Position numbers and translations under genes: made by a program. The notes below the pieces were generated by a model. It was not told where the DNA came from. It made no database searches and worked only from the letters and a program-made list of their open reading frames with translations. Of a stretch of 64,000 nt of DNA, positions 1 through 10,706 are shown one piece after another. The stretch's first letter is position 1; each line of letters starts with the position of its first letter. The stretch is from Charina bottae (taxonomy: Eukaryota; Chordata; Lepidosauria; Squamata; Charinaidae): NCBI GenBank assembly GCA_023362775.1, contig JALMGJ010000063.1:992001-1056000 (forward strand). Direction: 5' to 3'.

Positions 1-163
1 TTTTAATAAACAACTTTTTGTGTTTCTACAGAAATTATCATTAATACCATGCATTCTGATGTGTGATCAAAATAGCACCTGAGAGATCAAGAAATATTTG
101 TATTTTAAAAATTAGGCATATGCTTCATGATATGACCAAAAGTAGTAGATTTCTAAGTAAATA
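1..163. other. AT-rich sequence, nothing recognised
   Basis: Short AT-rich stretch at the window edge. No open frame, repeat unit or RNA motif is visible. Confidence 0.5.
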
Positions 164-770
164 CAACAATTGGGACTGGGATTGCCATCGCTAAGCGATG
201 TGGTCATAAAGTGTGATGTCACGTAACCTCATCACTTAGCGACGGCAATCCTGGCAGTCCTGGTTGCTGTCATAGCCCCAAGGTTGTTAAGCAGGAAGCG
301 GTGGGAGTCCCAGGTAGAGAGCACGGGAGTGCTGTGGTGGGGGGCAAGGGAGGGCTTGGGAGGCCCAGCACAGGCCGCACGTGAGTCAAGGAAAACCAAG
401 GAGGGTTTGGAAGGCCCAGTGCAGGCCAAGCAAGTTGGGGAGGCTGGGGAAGGCCTGGAAGGGCCAGCAAAATAAGGGCAAGGGGTGCTGCGAGCAGGAG
501 CAACTTACAAGAGTGACTTGCAACCTTCCCTGCCACTTCCCCATTGACTTTCCTTGTGGGAAGCCAGCAGGGAAGGTTGCAAATGGCGATCACATGACCT
601 CGGCTCCCTGCGACATCATAATCACGAGCCAGGCACTCGAGAGCCTGGATTGAAATCATGTGACCACGCGGGTGCTGCGATGGCCAGAACTTCAGGGACT
701 GGTTGTATCTCTGTTTTTTCAGCACTGCTGTAACTGTGAACGGTCGCTGAACATATGGACGTAAGCCAAG
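164..770. repeat. Old GC-rich interspersed repeat, DNA-transposon-like
   Basis: The block is sharply more GC-rich than its flanks. It starts near AATTGGGACTGGGATTGCC and ends near GGACGTAAGCCAAGGAGTAC. Phrases such as the not-quite-palindromic CACTTAGCGACGGCAATCC, CATGTGACCACGCGGGTGCTGCGA and AACGGTCGCTGAAC resemble a very common squamate interspersed repeat in which a colon of 'not yet named here' DNA-transposon type is flanked by inverted CTTACGACC/GGTCGTAAG-like ends. The two short open frames across it (minus 270-725, plus 284-653) are proline/glycine-rich and have no recognisable domain, so I treat them as chance frames. The family assignment is from memory of the consensus; the exact family is not determined. 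Confidence 0.55.
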
Positions 771-1286
771 GAGTACCTAACCATAGTAAATGTGTTTTCT
801 CAACCAGATTCTCTAGTATGTACTTACAATTTTCAGAATTGTCAATCAGCATAATCAATAATGTTGTAATTCAACATATTTTGAGGACACCAGATTAGGG
901 AAAACCAATACAACTAATTTACATTTTGTGTTGTCTTTCTTGATTGTACTCACTATCACAGGGTTATTTCCCCAAGGCCAATGTTGGAACATTAAAAGCT
1001 CACATCTAGATATTCATATCCTGAAATTTAGGAATGAAAATTCAGTTTATAAAGGATGATTTATTACATTATATTTTCGCTTGTAAGAGGCCTGAAGAAA
1101 GCTTACAATAAATTAGAAAAACAACCAGATTATCAGCACAAGGTGCTTGTTATTTTTTAAAAGATATATCATAGTTCTAGCAATTATATATTCTCTTCAT
1201 TTTAAGGTAATTATCAATTGTGGTATTTGTCCTTTGCAACAAAGCACTCTTTCACACACAGAGATTGCCTTGTTCATATACTGTAA
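771..1286. other. Unique AT-rich sequence
   Basis: No repeat family, coding frame or structured RNA is apparent. It separates the GC-rich repeat from the first Sauria SINE. Confidence 0.5.
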
Positions 1287-1504
1287 AGTAACGGTAAAGG
1301 TTCCCCCCGCACATTTGTGCAGTCGTGTCCGACTCTAGGGGCCGGTGCTCATCTCCGTTTGTTAGCCAAAGAGCCAGTGTTGTCCAAAGACACTTCCACG
1401 GTCATGTGGCCGACATGACGTACGCGGAACGCTGTTACCTACCCACCAAAGTGGTACCTATTCATCTACTTGCATTTGCATGCTTTCAAATTGCTAGGTT
1501 GGCA
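1287..1504 (-). mobile_element. Sauria SINE, 5'-truncated, minus strand
   Basis: Reading the minus strand, the segment contains the conserved Sauria SINE central and 3' parts: the CTAGCAATT..AAAGCATGCAAATGCAAGTAGAT block, the GGTACCACTT-GGTGGG block, a GGCCACATGACCGTGG block, and the end CTAGAGTCGGACACGACTGC followed by GGTAAAGG-type sequence. The tRNA-related head is missing; the element stops where an AT microsatellite begins. Compared with the full copies at 2196-2519 and 40180-40515, about one third is lost. Sauria SINEs have a BovB-like 3' end and are thought to be mobilised by BovB machinery. Confidence 0.9.
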
Positions 1505-1512
1505 ATTTTTAT

Positions 1513-1590
1513 ATTTATATTATTATATTATATTATATTATATTATATTATATTATATTATATTATATTATATTATATTATATTATATTT
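1513..1590. repeat. (TATTA)n microsatellite
   Basis: About fifteen uninterrupted TATTA pentamers directly abut the truncated 5' edge of the Sauria SINE, suggesting that the SINE truncation point and the repeat expansion are linked. Confidence 0.95.
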
Positions 1591-2190
1591 ATATATGGTT
1601 GGTACTGTACTACACCATATTTGTTTGGTTTTGGTTCAATGTGATATATAAACCAAGGTGAGTAGATGGACAGTTCCCACAACCTGCTCAGCCAAAGCAA
1701 AGACATCACATTATGGTTTTGTGTCAGAGCAAGACCCATGAACAACTTGTGCTCCCCAACTCTGTATGTTATGGCCCTCAAAGCTTCTTAGAATTGTATG
1801 GACAACCCTTGGCAGCCAGACACTGAAAAATGGAGATGCAGTTTCCTCCAGGTTTTGGCCTGAGAACAAAATGAAAAATTCAAATAAAACTCCAAACCTT
1901 CCCCCCATCTCAATTTCTCCACATCCATTTTCATGACATAATGACCTCCTTACCATGCTACCTCCCATGCTACCTCCCTACTTCAGATGGGCCTTCCCCT
2001 ATAACAGCTTTCTTCCAGGTGACATAGCAGCAAGCAATACTAAGTGTCTTTCTTGGGACAGAGGGAGGAAACTAAATATAAATTCAAGTGCAATTTTGTG
2101 AAGACCTTTAAGTACTGCATAGTGGGAATAAAGAGATGCTTCCTCAGAACACCCAAATAAAAGTAGGGTATCACTGAGTAGTTACACTAC
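1591..2190. other. Unique sequence between two Sauria SINEs
   Basis: Mixed-composition sequence. Open frames of up to 85 codons on the minus strand show no family features. Nothing else was identified. Confidence 0.45.
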
Positions 2191-2195
2191 TTGTA

Positions 2196-2519
2196 AAGGT
2201 AAAGGTTCCCCCGCACAGTCGTGTCCGACTCTAGGGGCCGGTGCTCATCTCCATTTGTTAGCCGAAGAGCCAGCGTTGTCCGAAGACGCTTCCACGGTCA
2301 TGTGGCCAGCATGACGTGCGCGGAATGCTGTTACCTACCCACCGAAGTGGTACCTATTAATCTACTTGCATTTGCATGCTTTCGAATTGCTAGGTTAGCA
2401 AGAGCTGGGGCGAGTGCAGGAGCTCACCCCGTCACGCGGGGCTAGGGTCTTGAACCGCCAAACTTGTGACCTTCTGATCGACAAGTCTGGCGTCTTAACC
2501 GCTGAGCCATCACGCCCCC
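2196..2519 (-). mobile_element. Sauria SINE, near full length, minus strand
   Basis: The minus-strand reading has a tRNA-like head (GGGGGCGTGATGGCTCAGCG, then a degenerate B box GGTTCAAGACC), the central CTAGCAATTCGAAAGCATGC block, the GTACCACTTCGGTGGG block and the BovB-like end CTAGAGTCGGACACGACTG. The flanks carry near-identical direct repeats, CACTACTTGTA at the left and CACTTACTTGTA at the right, which differ by one base and are read as the target-site duplication. Length (324 bp) matches the copy at 40180-40515. Confidence 0.95.
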
Positions 2520-2531
2520 TTCACTTACTTG

Positions 2532-4833
2532 TAGTTATCATTTTTTAGCTACTGCAAATGAGCTAACATAATTTTGAATCACATTTAGTTAATGGAGATT
2601 GTACTGGATCCTGTCGATTTCAGTTTAAAAAACTAAAAACCTTGAATGAAGTTTAAGAATCTCTACGACCTCAATATGGTTTACATGTCTCACTGCATGA
2701 AAATATGACTTCTAGGGCTGTGCAGTGCTTTGGGATGTGTGAGCCCTTCTTTTTTCAGTGCCACATGATCCTGGGAAAAGATGTGCCTGCTTTTAAGAGT
2801 TGCAGACAAATGTTGTACATTTCTAGTGAGTTCCCTCATTTAGAATTGCTTCAGTATAAAACATCAAGTGCAACCTTGAGCTTCTACAGTCTTAGAACTG
2901 AAGCTCCTTTAATTTGCCTTTAGCTTGTTTTCTGGACTGGCACTGGCCATGAAACTATTAACTCAATTGAGATAGACATATTTTATATTTTAAACACCTA
3001 CCTGAACAATCCCAAATACTTGAGTACCTCATCTTCCCACATTATGTCAAATAAGAAAGGTGGACAGATAAACAGCAAAAAATAAAAAAGCACACTTTAG
3101 ATTTTTTTATAACAAGTCATTAAACCCAAGGTGGTGACCGCTATTAACTGCATTCATTTCATAAGTGCCCATGTTTCAGATCCCAGCTTTTGCTGCAGCT
3201 TTCCAATCTTCAGCCTACAGACATTTTTAATTCCTATTCTCCATTCTATGCCTCTATTTAGCACTCTCTCCCACACATGTAGCACAATGCTGCAACTTGG
3301 CTGTTTAGAGAGAATTACATTGTAAAAGTTAAACTTCCATTCTAAAAGTATGTAAGATGCCATTCAAAGGCGCTTTAGTCCTGAGTATAATAATGCATGA
3401 TTATAAATTATGAGCCACATTTTTACAACAACTGTAACAATTACCTGCTCAATCTCTTCTAATGAAAGGTAATTTCTCGTTCTTTAAAACTTTATGGTTT
3501 TTAAGCTTTCCTTTCTTGAGCTTACAAGGCATTCAGTCAAATTGTGTCATGTCACTTGAGAAAATGTCATTTGGAGCTGTGCTGTGGCATAAGAAAGTGG
3601 ACCTGCCTCAAAATGTTCCATGCATCCCCTACCATACATTCTTTATTATAGGGAATTATGCCTCCTGAGTTAATGAGCACAATTAATTTCTTATATGAAT
3701 GTGTGGTAAACAAGCTGTACAGTCAAGACAAGGCTCCTGGGCATGCTAACACAAATGTAACATGCTCCAAAAATTTTACTTCTAACTAAGCATGCTAATG
3801 AAAGAACAGGCCTTTGAATGAATGCAAATTTTCTAACTGCTTTTCACTCAGAAAGCATATAGTTTTCTAGGCCCATCTTATTACTTGGGGAAATTAGTAG
3901 AATACATTGCAAGAAAGTAAAGCATGTTAACATTAATAAGGTTTATGCAGAAGAGGGCTAGAAATAACTATGCGGTCTCCGAGAGATTCTGCTCAAAAAC
4001 TCATTCTCAATCACATAATAGTAATATAATAGAAAGTAGGCTTGATTGAAACTTCTAACGGTTCCTTCAATTTGACAAAACCTGAATCAAATTATCCCAC
4101 TGAAATAGATCCACAAAGCAGTGAATCAAATCATAGCACTTTGCAGATTTGATGGCATTGCTGATGTTTCTGGGATGATTACAAGTTCATTTCCATGTAT
4201 CAGGAGAAGTTGATGGCTCTCTGATATAAATAGCCGGCCAATGAAAAACATCACCTCATTAAACTCTCTGCCTAACAAAGTTTTTTAAGAGTGGCAAGTT
4301 AAAGATAGTTTTGGGCTTCATTTACTTTCTTAGTACTCAAAACTTTTTAATGTGGTTAGCCACAAACCTTAACTTTATTATCTTGGGCTAATAGAACAAT
4401 ATAATTCTGTGCTAGTTCTGCCAACGCAACGGGGAGTTTAATTCAACTCTCAGTACTCTGATTATGTCCCCAAGTCTGACCAATCCAGTACACACTCTTG
4501 TGTCAAACCTTACATTTAAATTCCATCGACATGATCGGGACAAGGTTAGGTTTTATGAAAATCAATGAACTTATAGTAACACCTATAAATGCTACCCTAA
4601 ATGTCTGCTGTCTTTAATAAGAGGTGGTGGCAAGGCTATTAACGCTACTTGTTCTGTATCAGCATCTTTCCCTATGTCCAACCTCTCTTATTATCATTCC
4701 TTCACACTGATACTGGCATGTAGTTTCACTTGGGACCACATTCGATTACATGACTGCATCACTGAAGCTCTGATTTAGAGTTATTTGTACCAATCGACGA
4801 GAATTATTGAAGAGTTATTTGTATATCATTATC
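2532..4833. other. Unique AT-rich sequence
   Basis: A long repeat-poor stretch. Short frames of 60 to 72 codons have no domain signature. Parts near 3900-4270 are of even complexity and could be conserved non-coding sequence, but alignment would be needed to say so. Confidence 0.45.
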
Positions 4834-4834
4834 C

Positions 4835-4898
4835 TAAGTGGCATCATAATTAGAGAGGGCCACGAGCTGCATTGGCCCTCTAATTATGATGCCACTTA
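4835..4898. other. Perfect-arm hairpin, MITE or pre-miRNA candidate
   Basis: Two 25-27 nt arms beginning AAGTGGCATCATAATTAGAG (4836-4862) and ending CTCTAATTATGATGCCACTT (4873-4897) pair perfectly except for one 2-nt bulge. The loop is about 10 nt. The paired block is bracketed by TA on each side, as a Tc1/mariner-type miniature element would be. The size also fits a microRNA precursor. Neither reading can be settled from sequence alone. Confidence 0.7.
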
Positions 4899-4899
4899 A

Positions 4900-6504
4900 G
4901 ACTAGAGTATGTCATGCTCCACTTGCAGCTTTTTTAGATCTTTATGTTCTTAATTTATGTAACAAGCAAGGAGTGCTGGATGATAAGATAATTGCTAGGT
5001 TGCTATTTAACCACATTAGGATGTTGTGGAATTGTGCCACCTGATACATTCTAAAAGTGACACCTTCTACAACTCACTACCCTATAGACTATGCCAGAGG
5101 TTGTGAGTGCACCTGACTGTTATGTACAGGATGGTGCCAAGTCACTGATTTTAGAATATACTACTTGAGAAGTAAGCCCCACTGAATGCTGGGACTTGCA
5201 CTTGTGAACAACATGCACCGTGTGTGTTTTTTAAACTTCTGAATGAAGCTTTTTTACTCTTACTGGGTTTGATTTGTGTTCAATTTTTTTTCTTGCCAGA
5301 GGGTTGTTTTGTCTCAACTTAACAATAAGGAACTTTTTTTCTCAAAAGCATTAAATGTCTGCTTCAGAGATCTGAGGAACTTATCATAGCTAGACAGGAA
5401 GTATTGTATGCAATGGAAATAGCCCTGCCAAGTACTGTTTATGGTTCCTTAGGAAATTTTGAATCTTGCTTTTATCTACTTCAGATTTTGCACCTGTTGC
5501 TGCCCTTGCTTTGTTATAAGCATGGCATCATTGCCAGACACTGCAGTCTTCCAAAATAAGCCCAATGTATTGACACCTAATCTCAAGAAAGAGAAACTGT
5601 TTTGGCAGTTTTACTTCTAGGAGGTAATTGCTAGGGGATTAAAGGGCTTCACTGTTAGCCAAATATGAGGTGGAAATCTTCAAAAACAAATATTCAGATA
5701 CCCTTCTAGAAGAAGCTTCAGTCCCAAACCATTTTTTTTAAAGTCCTGGAAAACAAAGAGTGCTCTCAATGCAAATAAGATGATGGATGGACACCTAAAA
5801 TGCTATATAGGAGTTCTCTTCCCCCAGGTGTAATTGCATTGGACACCATGAAAAATAGGAAGGATGCAGTCAGCCAATGCTCTGCATATGCCATCTGTTT
5901 ATAAGGAATGGTTATTTGCCACACGCCATTGTTGCTGAGGCTATTTTTCAAAAGGGCCATAAACTATAGCCATAACAACAGTACATATGCCTGTATATGT
6001 GCAGTACAGAACATTTTGCACCTACTCAGTACAAGAACAAGTCAATCATTACCAACTGGTATTGTAAACGTACAAGGGAAAAGAAATGTGCATTCCATCA
6101 CTGTTATTATATACTTTCCAGATACAACATACTGTCAATTTATCAAAGCAATTTAAAGGAAGATTAGGTCATACCAGAAAGTGTTTATGAGAAAAATAAA
6201 CCCAATTTGTGGCAAATGTTGATTTTTACTATAAGCGCAAAGCAGATTTTCTAGGAAGCTTTATTTTCCCGTTGTTTGAAGGAGCCTGCATATCTCATAA
6301 TCTAACAGAATTCATCAGCATATCACCTTACACGCTCTCACAACTATCAAGCACATGGCTATAAGGACTTAAGTGTCTCCTTATTTTAACTTACTACAGT
6401 GTTATATTGAGCAACTATACTATCACCTGTAAGGAAACATCACCAAAGTTAGCCAGAATTCATACTCTTTTTATCTAATATGCACAGCAATGGCAATTAA
6501 TGTC
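4900..6504. other. Unique AT-rich sequence
   Basis: No recognisable repeats or coding potential. The frames at 5766-5960 (minus) and 5908-6156 (plus) overlap each other and look random. Confidence 0.45.
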
Positions 6505-6970
6505 ATTAATTAATGGTTACCTGAGGGACCGTCTCGTCCCGATAACGTCGACCCGCCCCACCCGTACATGCAGGGAGGGCATGCTTCGGACCCCCTCAAC
6601 AAGACAATTCCATCTAGCGGGGTCCAGGAGGCGTGCCTTCTCTGCGATAGCGCCCGCCTTGTGGAATATTCTGCCCCCGGAGGTGAGACTGGCCCCCTCC
6701 CTCCTGGCCTTTCGGAAGGCCCTTAAGACCTGGCTTTGCCGCCTGGCCTGGGACGACGGAGGTGGTAGTGCCTCCTGGGGTTGGCTTGCCCCATAGCTCT
6801 ACTATCTATTCTGCGGGTCCAAGCCCATCCTGGATTTTATTTTATTATGTTTTGTTTGTGTTTTTAGATATTTTTTATAGTTTTAAATTTTTATTTATTG
6901 TAACCCGCCCAGAGTCCCTTGCATGGGAGATGGGCGGGGAATAAATTTGAATAATAAATAAAATAAATAA
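6505..6970 (+). mobile_element. L2-type LINE 3' end
   Basis: A 5'-truncated non-LTR retrotransposon. The open frame 6500-6796 reads GYLRDRLVPI, then RAFSAIAPALWNILPPEVR and a KTWLC motif, which is the conserved C-terminal end of L2/CR1-group polymerases. It is followed by an AT-rich 3' UTR and the tail GTAACCCGCCCAGAGTCCC..GGGCGGGGAATAAA with an (ATAAA)n terminus. Only the end of the reverse transcriptase polypeptide is present; endonuclease and RT core are absent. The tail is the reference here for comparing the tails at 19098, 47317 and 52469. Confidence 0.9.
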
Positions 6971-6974
6971 ATGT

Positions 6975-7264
6975 ACATTCAGCTCACATGGACATCCTCA
7001 TACAATTCCTATTAAATAATTATGCCAAAAAACATGGAGGAAAAAAACCCTGGTGCTCTCCTCCTTTCTACTTAAGTAAGAATACAGCTTGCAACCAACA
7101 CTGTTAAGGACTAAGATGGGCAATAACCCAGAATTAAGCAGCAGGGGGGAGGTTGAACATGAAGTCATTCTGACTAAACCCGCCATCCTCTCCCTGCCTA
7201 GGAACTCAAGTGGCATATATGAAAATATTGGTTTTTTTACTTGCTGTTTAAGTAACGTGCTTGG
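6975..7264. other. Unique sequence
   Basis: Ordinary AT-rich sequence between the L2 tail and the hAT insertion; nothing recognised. Confidence 0.4.
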
Positions 7265-7272
7265 CCACTGAC
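7265..7272. repeat. 8-bp target-site duplication, left (CCACTGAC)
   Basis: Identical octamer at 9416-9423 on the other side of the hAT element. Confidence 0.95.
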
Positions 7273-7351
7273 TAGGCTGACCATATTTCCTTGAGACAAA
7301 AACGGGACAGTGGGATGGCAAAATGGGATGGGATCTTATGCCGCCATGCTG

Positions 7352-7532
7352 GTCTCCAAACCCCGCCCCCCAGTCCGCGCGATTGATTCCCACCTGCAAA
7401 CCCCGCCCCCGGTCCACGCAATTGGCTCCCACCTGCAAACCCCGCCCCCGGTCTGCGCAATTGGCTCCTGCCTGCAAACTCCGCCCCCCAGTCCGCGCAA
7501 TTGGCTCCCACCTGCAAACCTCCCCCCCCCGG
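7352..7532. repeat. 39-bp tandem CCAAT/GC-box array
   Basis: Five units of the form CCCCGCCCCCGGTCCGCGCA-ATTGGCTCCCACCTGCAAA with a 39-40 bp period. Each of the middle units has ATTGG (reverse CCAAT) and CCGCCCC (GC box). A closely related unit is repeated at 50645-50835 in a different hAT family. Confidence 0.9.
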
Positions 7533-7596
7533 TCCGTGGAAAAATTGTCTTCCACAAAACCGGTCCCTCGTGCCAAAAAGGTTGGGTACCCTTGCT
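7533..7596 (-). mobile_element. Terminal scrap of a second hAT family
   Basis: On the minus strand this reads CAAGGGTACCCAACCTTTTT, then GGCACGAGGGACCGGTTTTG and a TTTTTCCACGGACCG stretch, a terminus typical of a widespread vertebrate hAT family. No matching opposite terminus was found, so only one end is called. It lies inside the family 1 element. Confidence 0.65.
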
Positions 7597-8440
7597 TAAA
7601 CAGATTACTGTTTATATAAAAAGATTTTTGTTTTCATTAAAATGAAAAAGTTTTATTACATTAACATATTGAGCTAACAATTATTCTTCAGTGACAGAAC
7701 TCATACAAACATTTAGGTACACGTAGAGGGGGGACTGTATTTCACCACAATCATACCATCAATATTTCTCCGATGAAATAATCTTATGCAGCAAATTTCG
7801 GTCTTTCAATACCTTATCATAAAACTTCTCACACTCCATGACACCTGTGTTGTAGACACAAACTCCACCCCTCATATACATGTGTGCAACATTACAACCC
7901 AACTACAAAATAGTGTAGCTTGCACTGTGACATCATGACTTACCTTTTATTACTTTGGCATCTTTGTGATAAGAAACACACATCTAGGATGACAGGTGCT
8001 ACATGAGCATTCCTGCTCACTTGGAAGCACTTTTTTGTGCTTAAATCCAAAGAGCTGCACAGCTCTCCTGGTCTGTTCTTGGATGAGGGACCACCTGGGT
8101 ATCCCAGGGCTGCAGGTTAGCTTGGGTAGATCAAAAATGCATCCTAATGTTTCAGCCAGGAATATAACCCTGAAAAAATGTTTCAGCCACGAATACAACG
8201 CTGACTTCTCAAGTCTGTGCCAATGTACTTCATATTTTGGCTTCCCCACAACACGGATAGATTAGACATCAGTTTGTCAAATGGAAGAAAATGGAGTGTT
8301 CCAATTTCAATGTGAAACAAACACTGGGCTGAAGCTGCAGCCCTGGTCTCAGAGGAGCGACAGCTATTAACTGTAACAGCTCAAACAAGGGTTTCCCTTT
8401 TCCCTTGTGAAAAACGAATCCTGTATTTTTCTTGCCACAA
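7597..8440. other. Ordinary-composition cargo inside the hAT element
   Basis: About 0.85 kb with AT content like normal intergenic DNA, unlike the GC-rich modules on each side. The minus strand holds a 99-codon open frame (7950-8249) whose last 50 codons lie between a pyrimidine-containing CTAACCTGCAG and a GTAAGT just after the stop, so an exon-like piece is possible but unproven. A 28-bp tandem duplication (ATGTTTCAGCCA..) lies at 8149-8206. Confidence 0.4.
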
Positions 8441-8461
8441 GTAGCTCCCTCTCTCTCTCCC

Positions 8462-8740
8462 AGGGCAGTCTGTCCTGTGAGTGTGTGAGTGAGTGTGTGT
8501 GCATCTGATTGGGCTTGGCTGAGGGAGGAGAGTTGTCGGGCTGCCGAGCAGGAGAAGCAGGAGCCAGCCGCCCTGGGGGACTTCAGCGGGCAGCAAGGAA
8601 CGGAGTGGTGTGGCTGAGGCCCCCCAGCGCGGCCGGCTCCTGCTTCTCCTGCTCGGCAGCGGTGGCAGCAGCAAATCTCCTCCCTCGACCAAGCCCAATC
8701 AGATGCACACACACACACTCACAGGACAGACTGCCCTCGG
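8462..8740. repeat. Large inverted repeat in hAT cargo
   Basis: The arm 8462-8573 (GGCAGTCTGTCCTGTGAGTG.. to ..GCAGGAGAAGCAGGAGCC) is the reverse complement of 8634-8740 (GGCTCCTGCTTCTCCTGCTC.. to ..CACAGGACAGACTGCC), with small gaps in the middle and an intervening GC-rich loop. Confidence 0.85.
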
Positions 8741-9415
8741 CAGGAGCCGGCCACCCTGGGGGGCTTCAGCGGGTAGCGAGGGGCGGAGTGGTGTGGCTGA
8801 AACCCCCCAGCACGGCCGGCTCCTGCCGAGGACGGAGGCCCACCACCGCCCCAGCCCCCTCGGGCTTGGCCGAGGGAGGAGAGTTGCTGCTGCCGCCGCC
8901 ACCACCACTGCCACCGCGCAGGAGAGGCAGGAGCAGGCCACGCTGGGGGGCTTCAGCCGCACCACTCCGCCCCTTGCCGCCCGCCGGGCTGTTGGAGCTC
9001 CTGCAGCCCAGTAGGTGGCAAGGGGCGGCGTGGTGCGGCTGAAGCCCCCCAGCGCGGCCAGCTCCTGCCGAGGATGGAGGCCCACCGCCGCCCCGGCCCC
9101 CTCGGGCTTGGCCGAGGGAGGGAGGAGAGTCACTGCCGCCGCCGCCACCACCACCACGCAGGAGAAGCAGGAGCCGGCCACACTGGAGGGCTTCAGCCGC
9201 ACCATGCCACCCCTTGCCGCCCGCCGGGCTACGTTTGTGCGTAACAGTCTGCCTCTTTGCACCCTCCTTTGCCGCGCACTGATGGGAGGGCTTCCTTTTC
9301 CGGCCTGCCTCCGAAAACGGGACAAAACCGAGATTTTTTTCAAAAAGACGGTACGGTTCAAAAATGTTAAAATAACGGGACTGTCCCGTTCAAAACAGGA
9401 CGTATGGTCAGCCTA

Positions 9416-9423
9416 CCACTGAC
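9416..9423. repeat. 8-bp target-site duplication, right (CCACTGAC)
   Basis: Matches 7265-7272 exactly. Confidence 0.95.
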
Positions 9424-10689
9424 CTTAAACACAGACCATACTGCTTGGCACAAGAGTGATTTGCAGTCCATTGACCAAAAAATGACAGGAGTCTACTACA
9501 CATACAGTAAATGATATTACTACGTTTTTATTCTTTCTATCTAATGGAATATTGGAAAGAAATTATGTAAAAGGATTCCAGACTCTGTCTGTGTGTAGAG
9601 ATAGGTAACTCTGTGAAAACAGAGTGGAAGTGGACTAAACCTAGCGTGGGGGAGAAGTTGGCAAAAGAAAGACAGAGTTTGAAAATAGGCAGGATCTGGC
9701 TGGGGAATACATCCCTATGAGACAGTTGGGAAATGGCTCAAAACGTTGCCATCTGCTCCATCCTAAGCCCATTTTCCTACTGGCCATGCAACCCAGAGCA
9801 GAATTTATGCAACCTACCTAGTATTTCCCAATGTGCATATGCACAAAGAACGGTCACTGCTGTCAAAAGTGTTGGAAAGAATCCCAGAAGCCATGCTTTT
9901 AATGCTTCTCCTATCCTGTTTAAATTAAAAATCAAAATGCCAGGAAGTAGCAGGTCATTACTTGTTATTTGTGTTCGGAATAAAAGCCAAGTTTCAAATG
10001 GCTTTACTCTGAGTGGCAACCCTGAAAGTTTTCAGAACAAATGCATAACATCAAGCAATATGGCAAAAGCCAAAACTCAGATTCTTTTGCTCAAGCAATT
10101 TTTAATTATTATTTAGCAACAACAGAAAAACCCTTATTATCAGGCTATTAATAATTGTTAAATAAGCTATGCAATAGGTATGTCTTATTTGTCTACCTGT
10201 TTTTTAAGTAATGAAAACCCCACTATTGTATCAATAGCCACTTCAAAGCTATATATTCTTCTTCCTCTTGTGTCTGCTTTTTGAGGCCCAACCATTAAAG
10301 GAAAGCAATGAGCAGATTCTGGAAGTTGTAGAATGGCAGCAAATTGCTTATTTAATTTTGGGGGGTGTTTGTTTTACTGTGAGACAGTGCTCAAAAGACT
10401 TAGCATCTCATCACTTAAAATGACTTTGCCAGATTTTGGTATGAAGCTCTTTCACTTGTTTGCTGATGAGCCTGTGGCAGCAAAATGTCATGTCAGCTTT
10501 GTGTGAACTGTTAACTGATACAGTTTTTACACAAACACACTGAACTTTCATTCTATTTCATTGAGATATGTCTTTGAATGTAGTATTCTTTGTTCAAAAT
10601 GAAGTAAAAAGGCAGGATTCCTTACTGCACATTCAGATGCAAGCATATCAGCTGAAAAATACCTATTTTGATATGGGATTTTTACAACA
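9424..10689. other. Unique sequence
   Basis: No repeat family identified. The 127-codon frame at 9733-10116 has no recognisable motif or signal and is not called as a gene. Confidence 0.45.
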
Positions 10690-10706
10690 TATTCTTCTTT
10701 TGTTGT

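Larger units (their letters stand above)
7273..9415. mobile_element. Non-autonomous CpG-rich hAT element (family 1), 2.1 kb
   Basis: Terminal inverted repeats TAGGCTGACCATA / TATGGTCAGCCTA are flanked by exact 8-bp duplications CCACTGAC, the hAT hallmark. The subterminal parts contain repeated AACGGGAC / GTCCCGTT motifs. No transposase-like frame exists, so it depends on a transposase elsewhere. The interior is a mosaic: a five-unit 39-bp CCAAT/GC-box array (7352-7532), the end of a different hAT family (to about 7595), about 0.85 kb of ordinary-composition DNA (7596-8440), then palindromic GC-rich modules (8460-9230). Frames of 105 to 220 codons (for example minus 8699-9361) are proline/alanine/serine-rich products of GC-rich repeats and are not genes. 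A 226-bp sibling lies at 40708-40933. Confidence 0.93.

Noticed and set aside
270..725. 151-codon minus-strand frame
   Set aside because: Lies in a GC-rich interspersed repeat, overlaps other frames, and its product is Pro/Leu-rich with duplicated phrases and no domain.
7310..7645. Overlapping frames on both strands at 7272-7645
   Set aside because: They simply translate the 39-bp tandem array in hAT family 1, giving repeated peptides in every frame.
8509..9422. Frames up to 220 codons at 8.3-9.4 kb
   Set aside because: Pro/Ala/Ser-rich, open in several frames at once and made of palindromic modules of a non-autonomous hAT.
9733..10116. 127-codon plus frame
   Set aside because: Composition and codons look random; no domain, and no neighbours suggest a gene.
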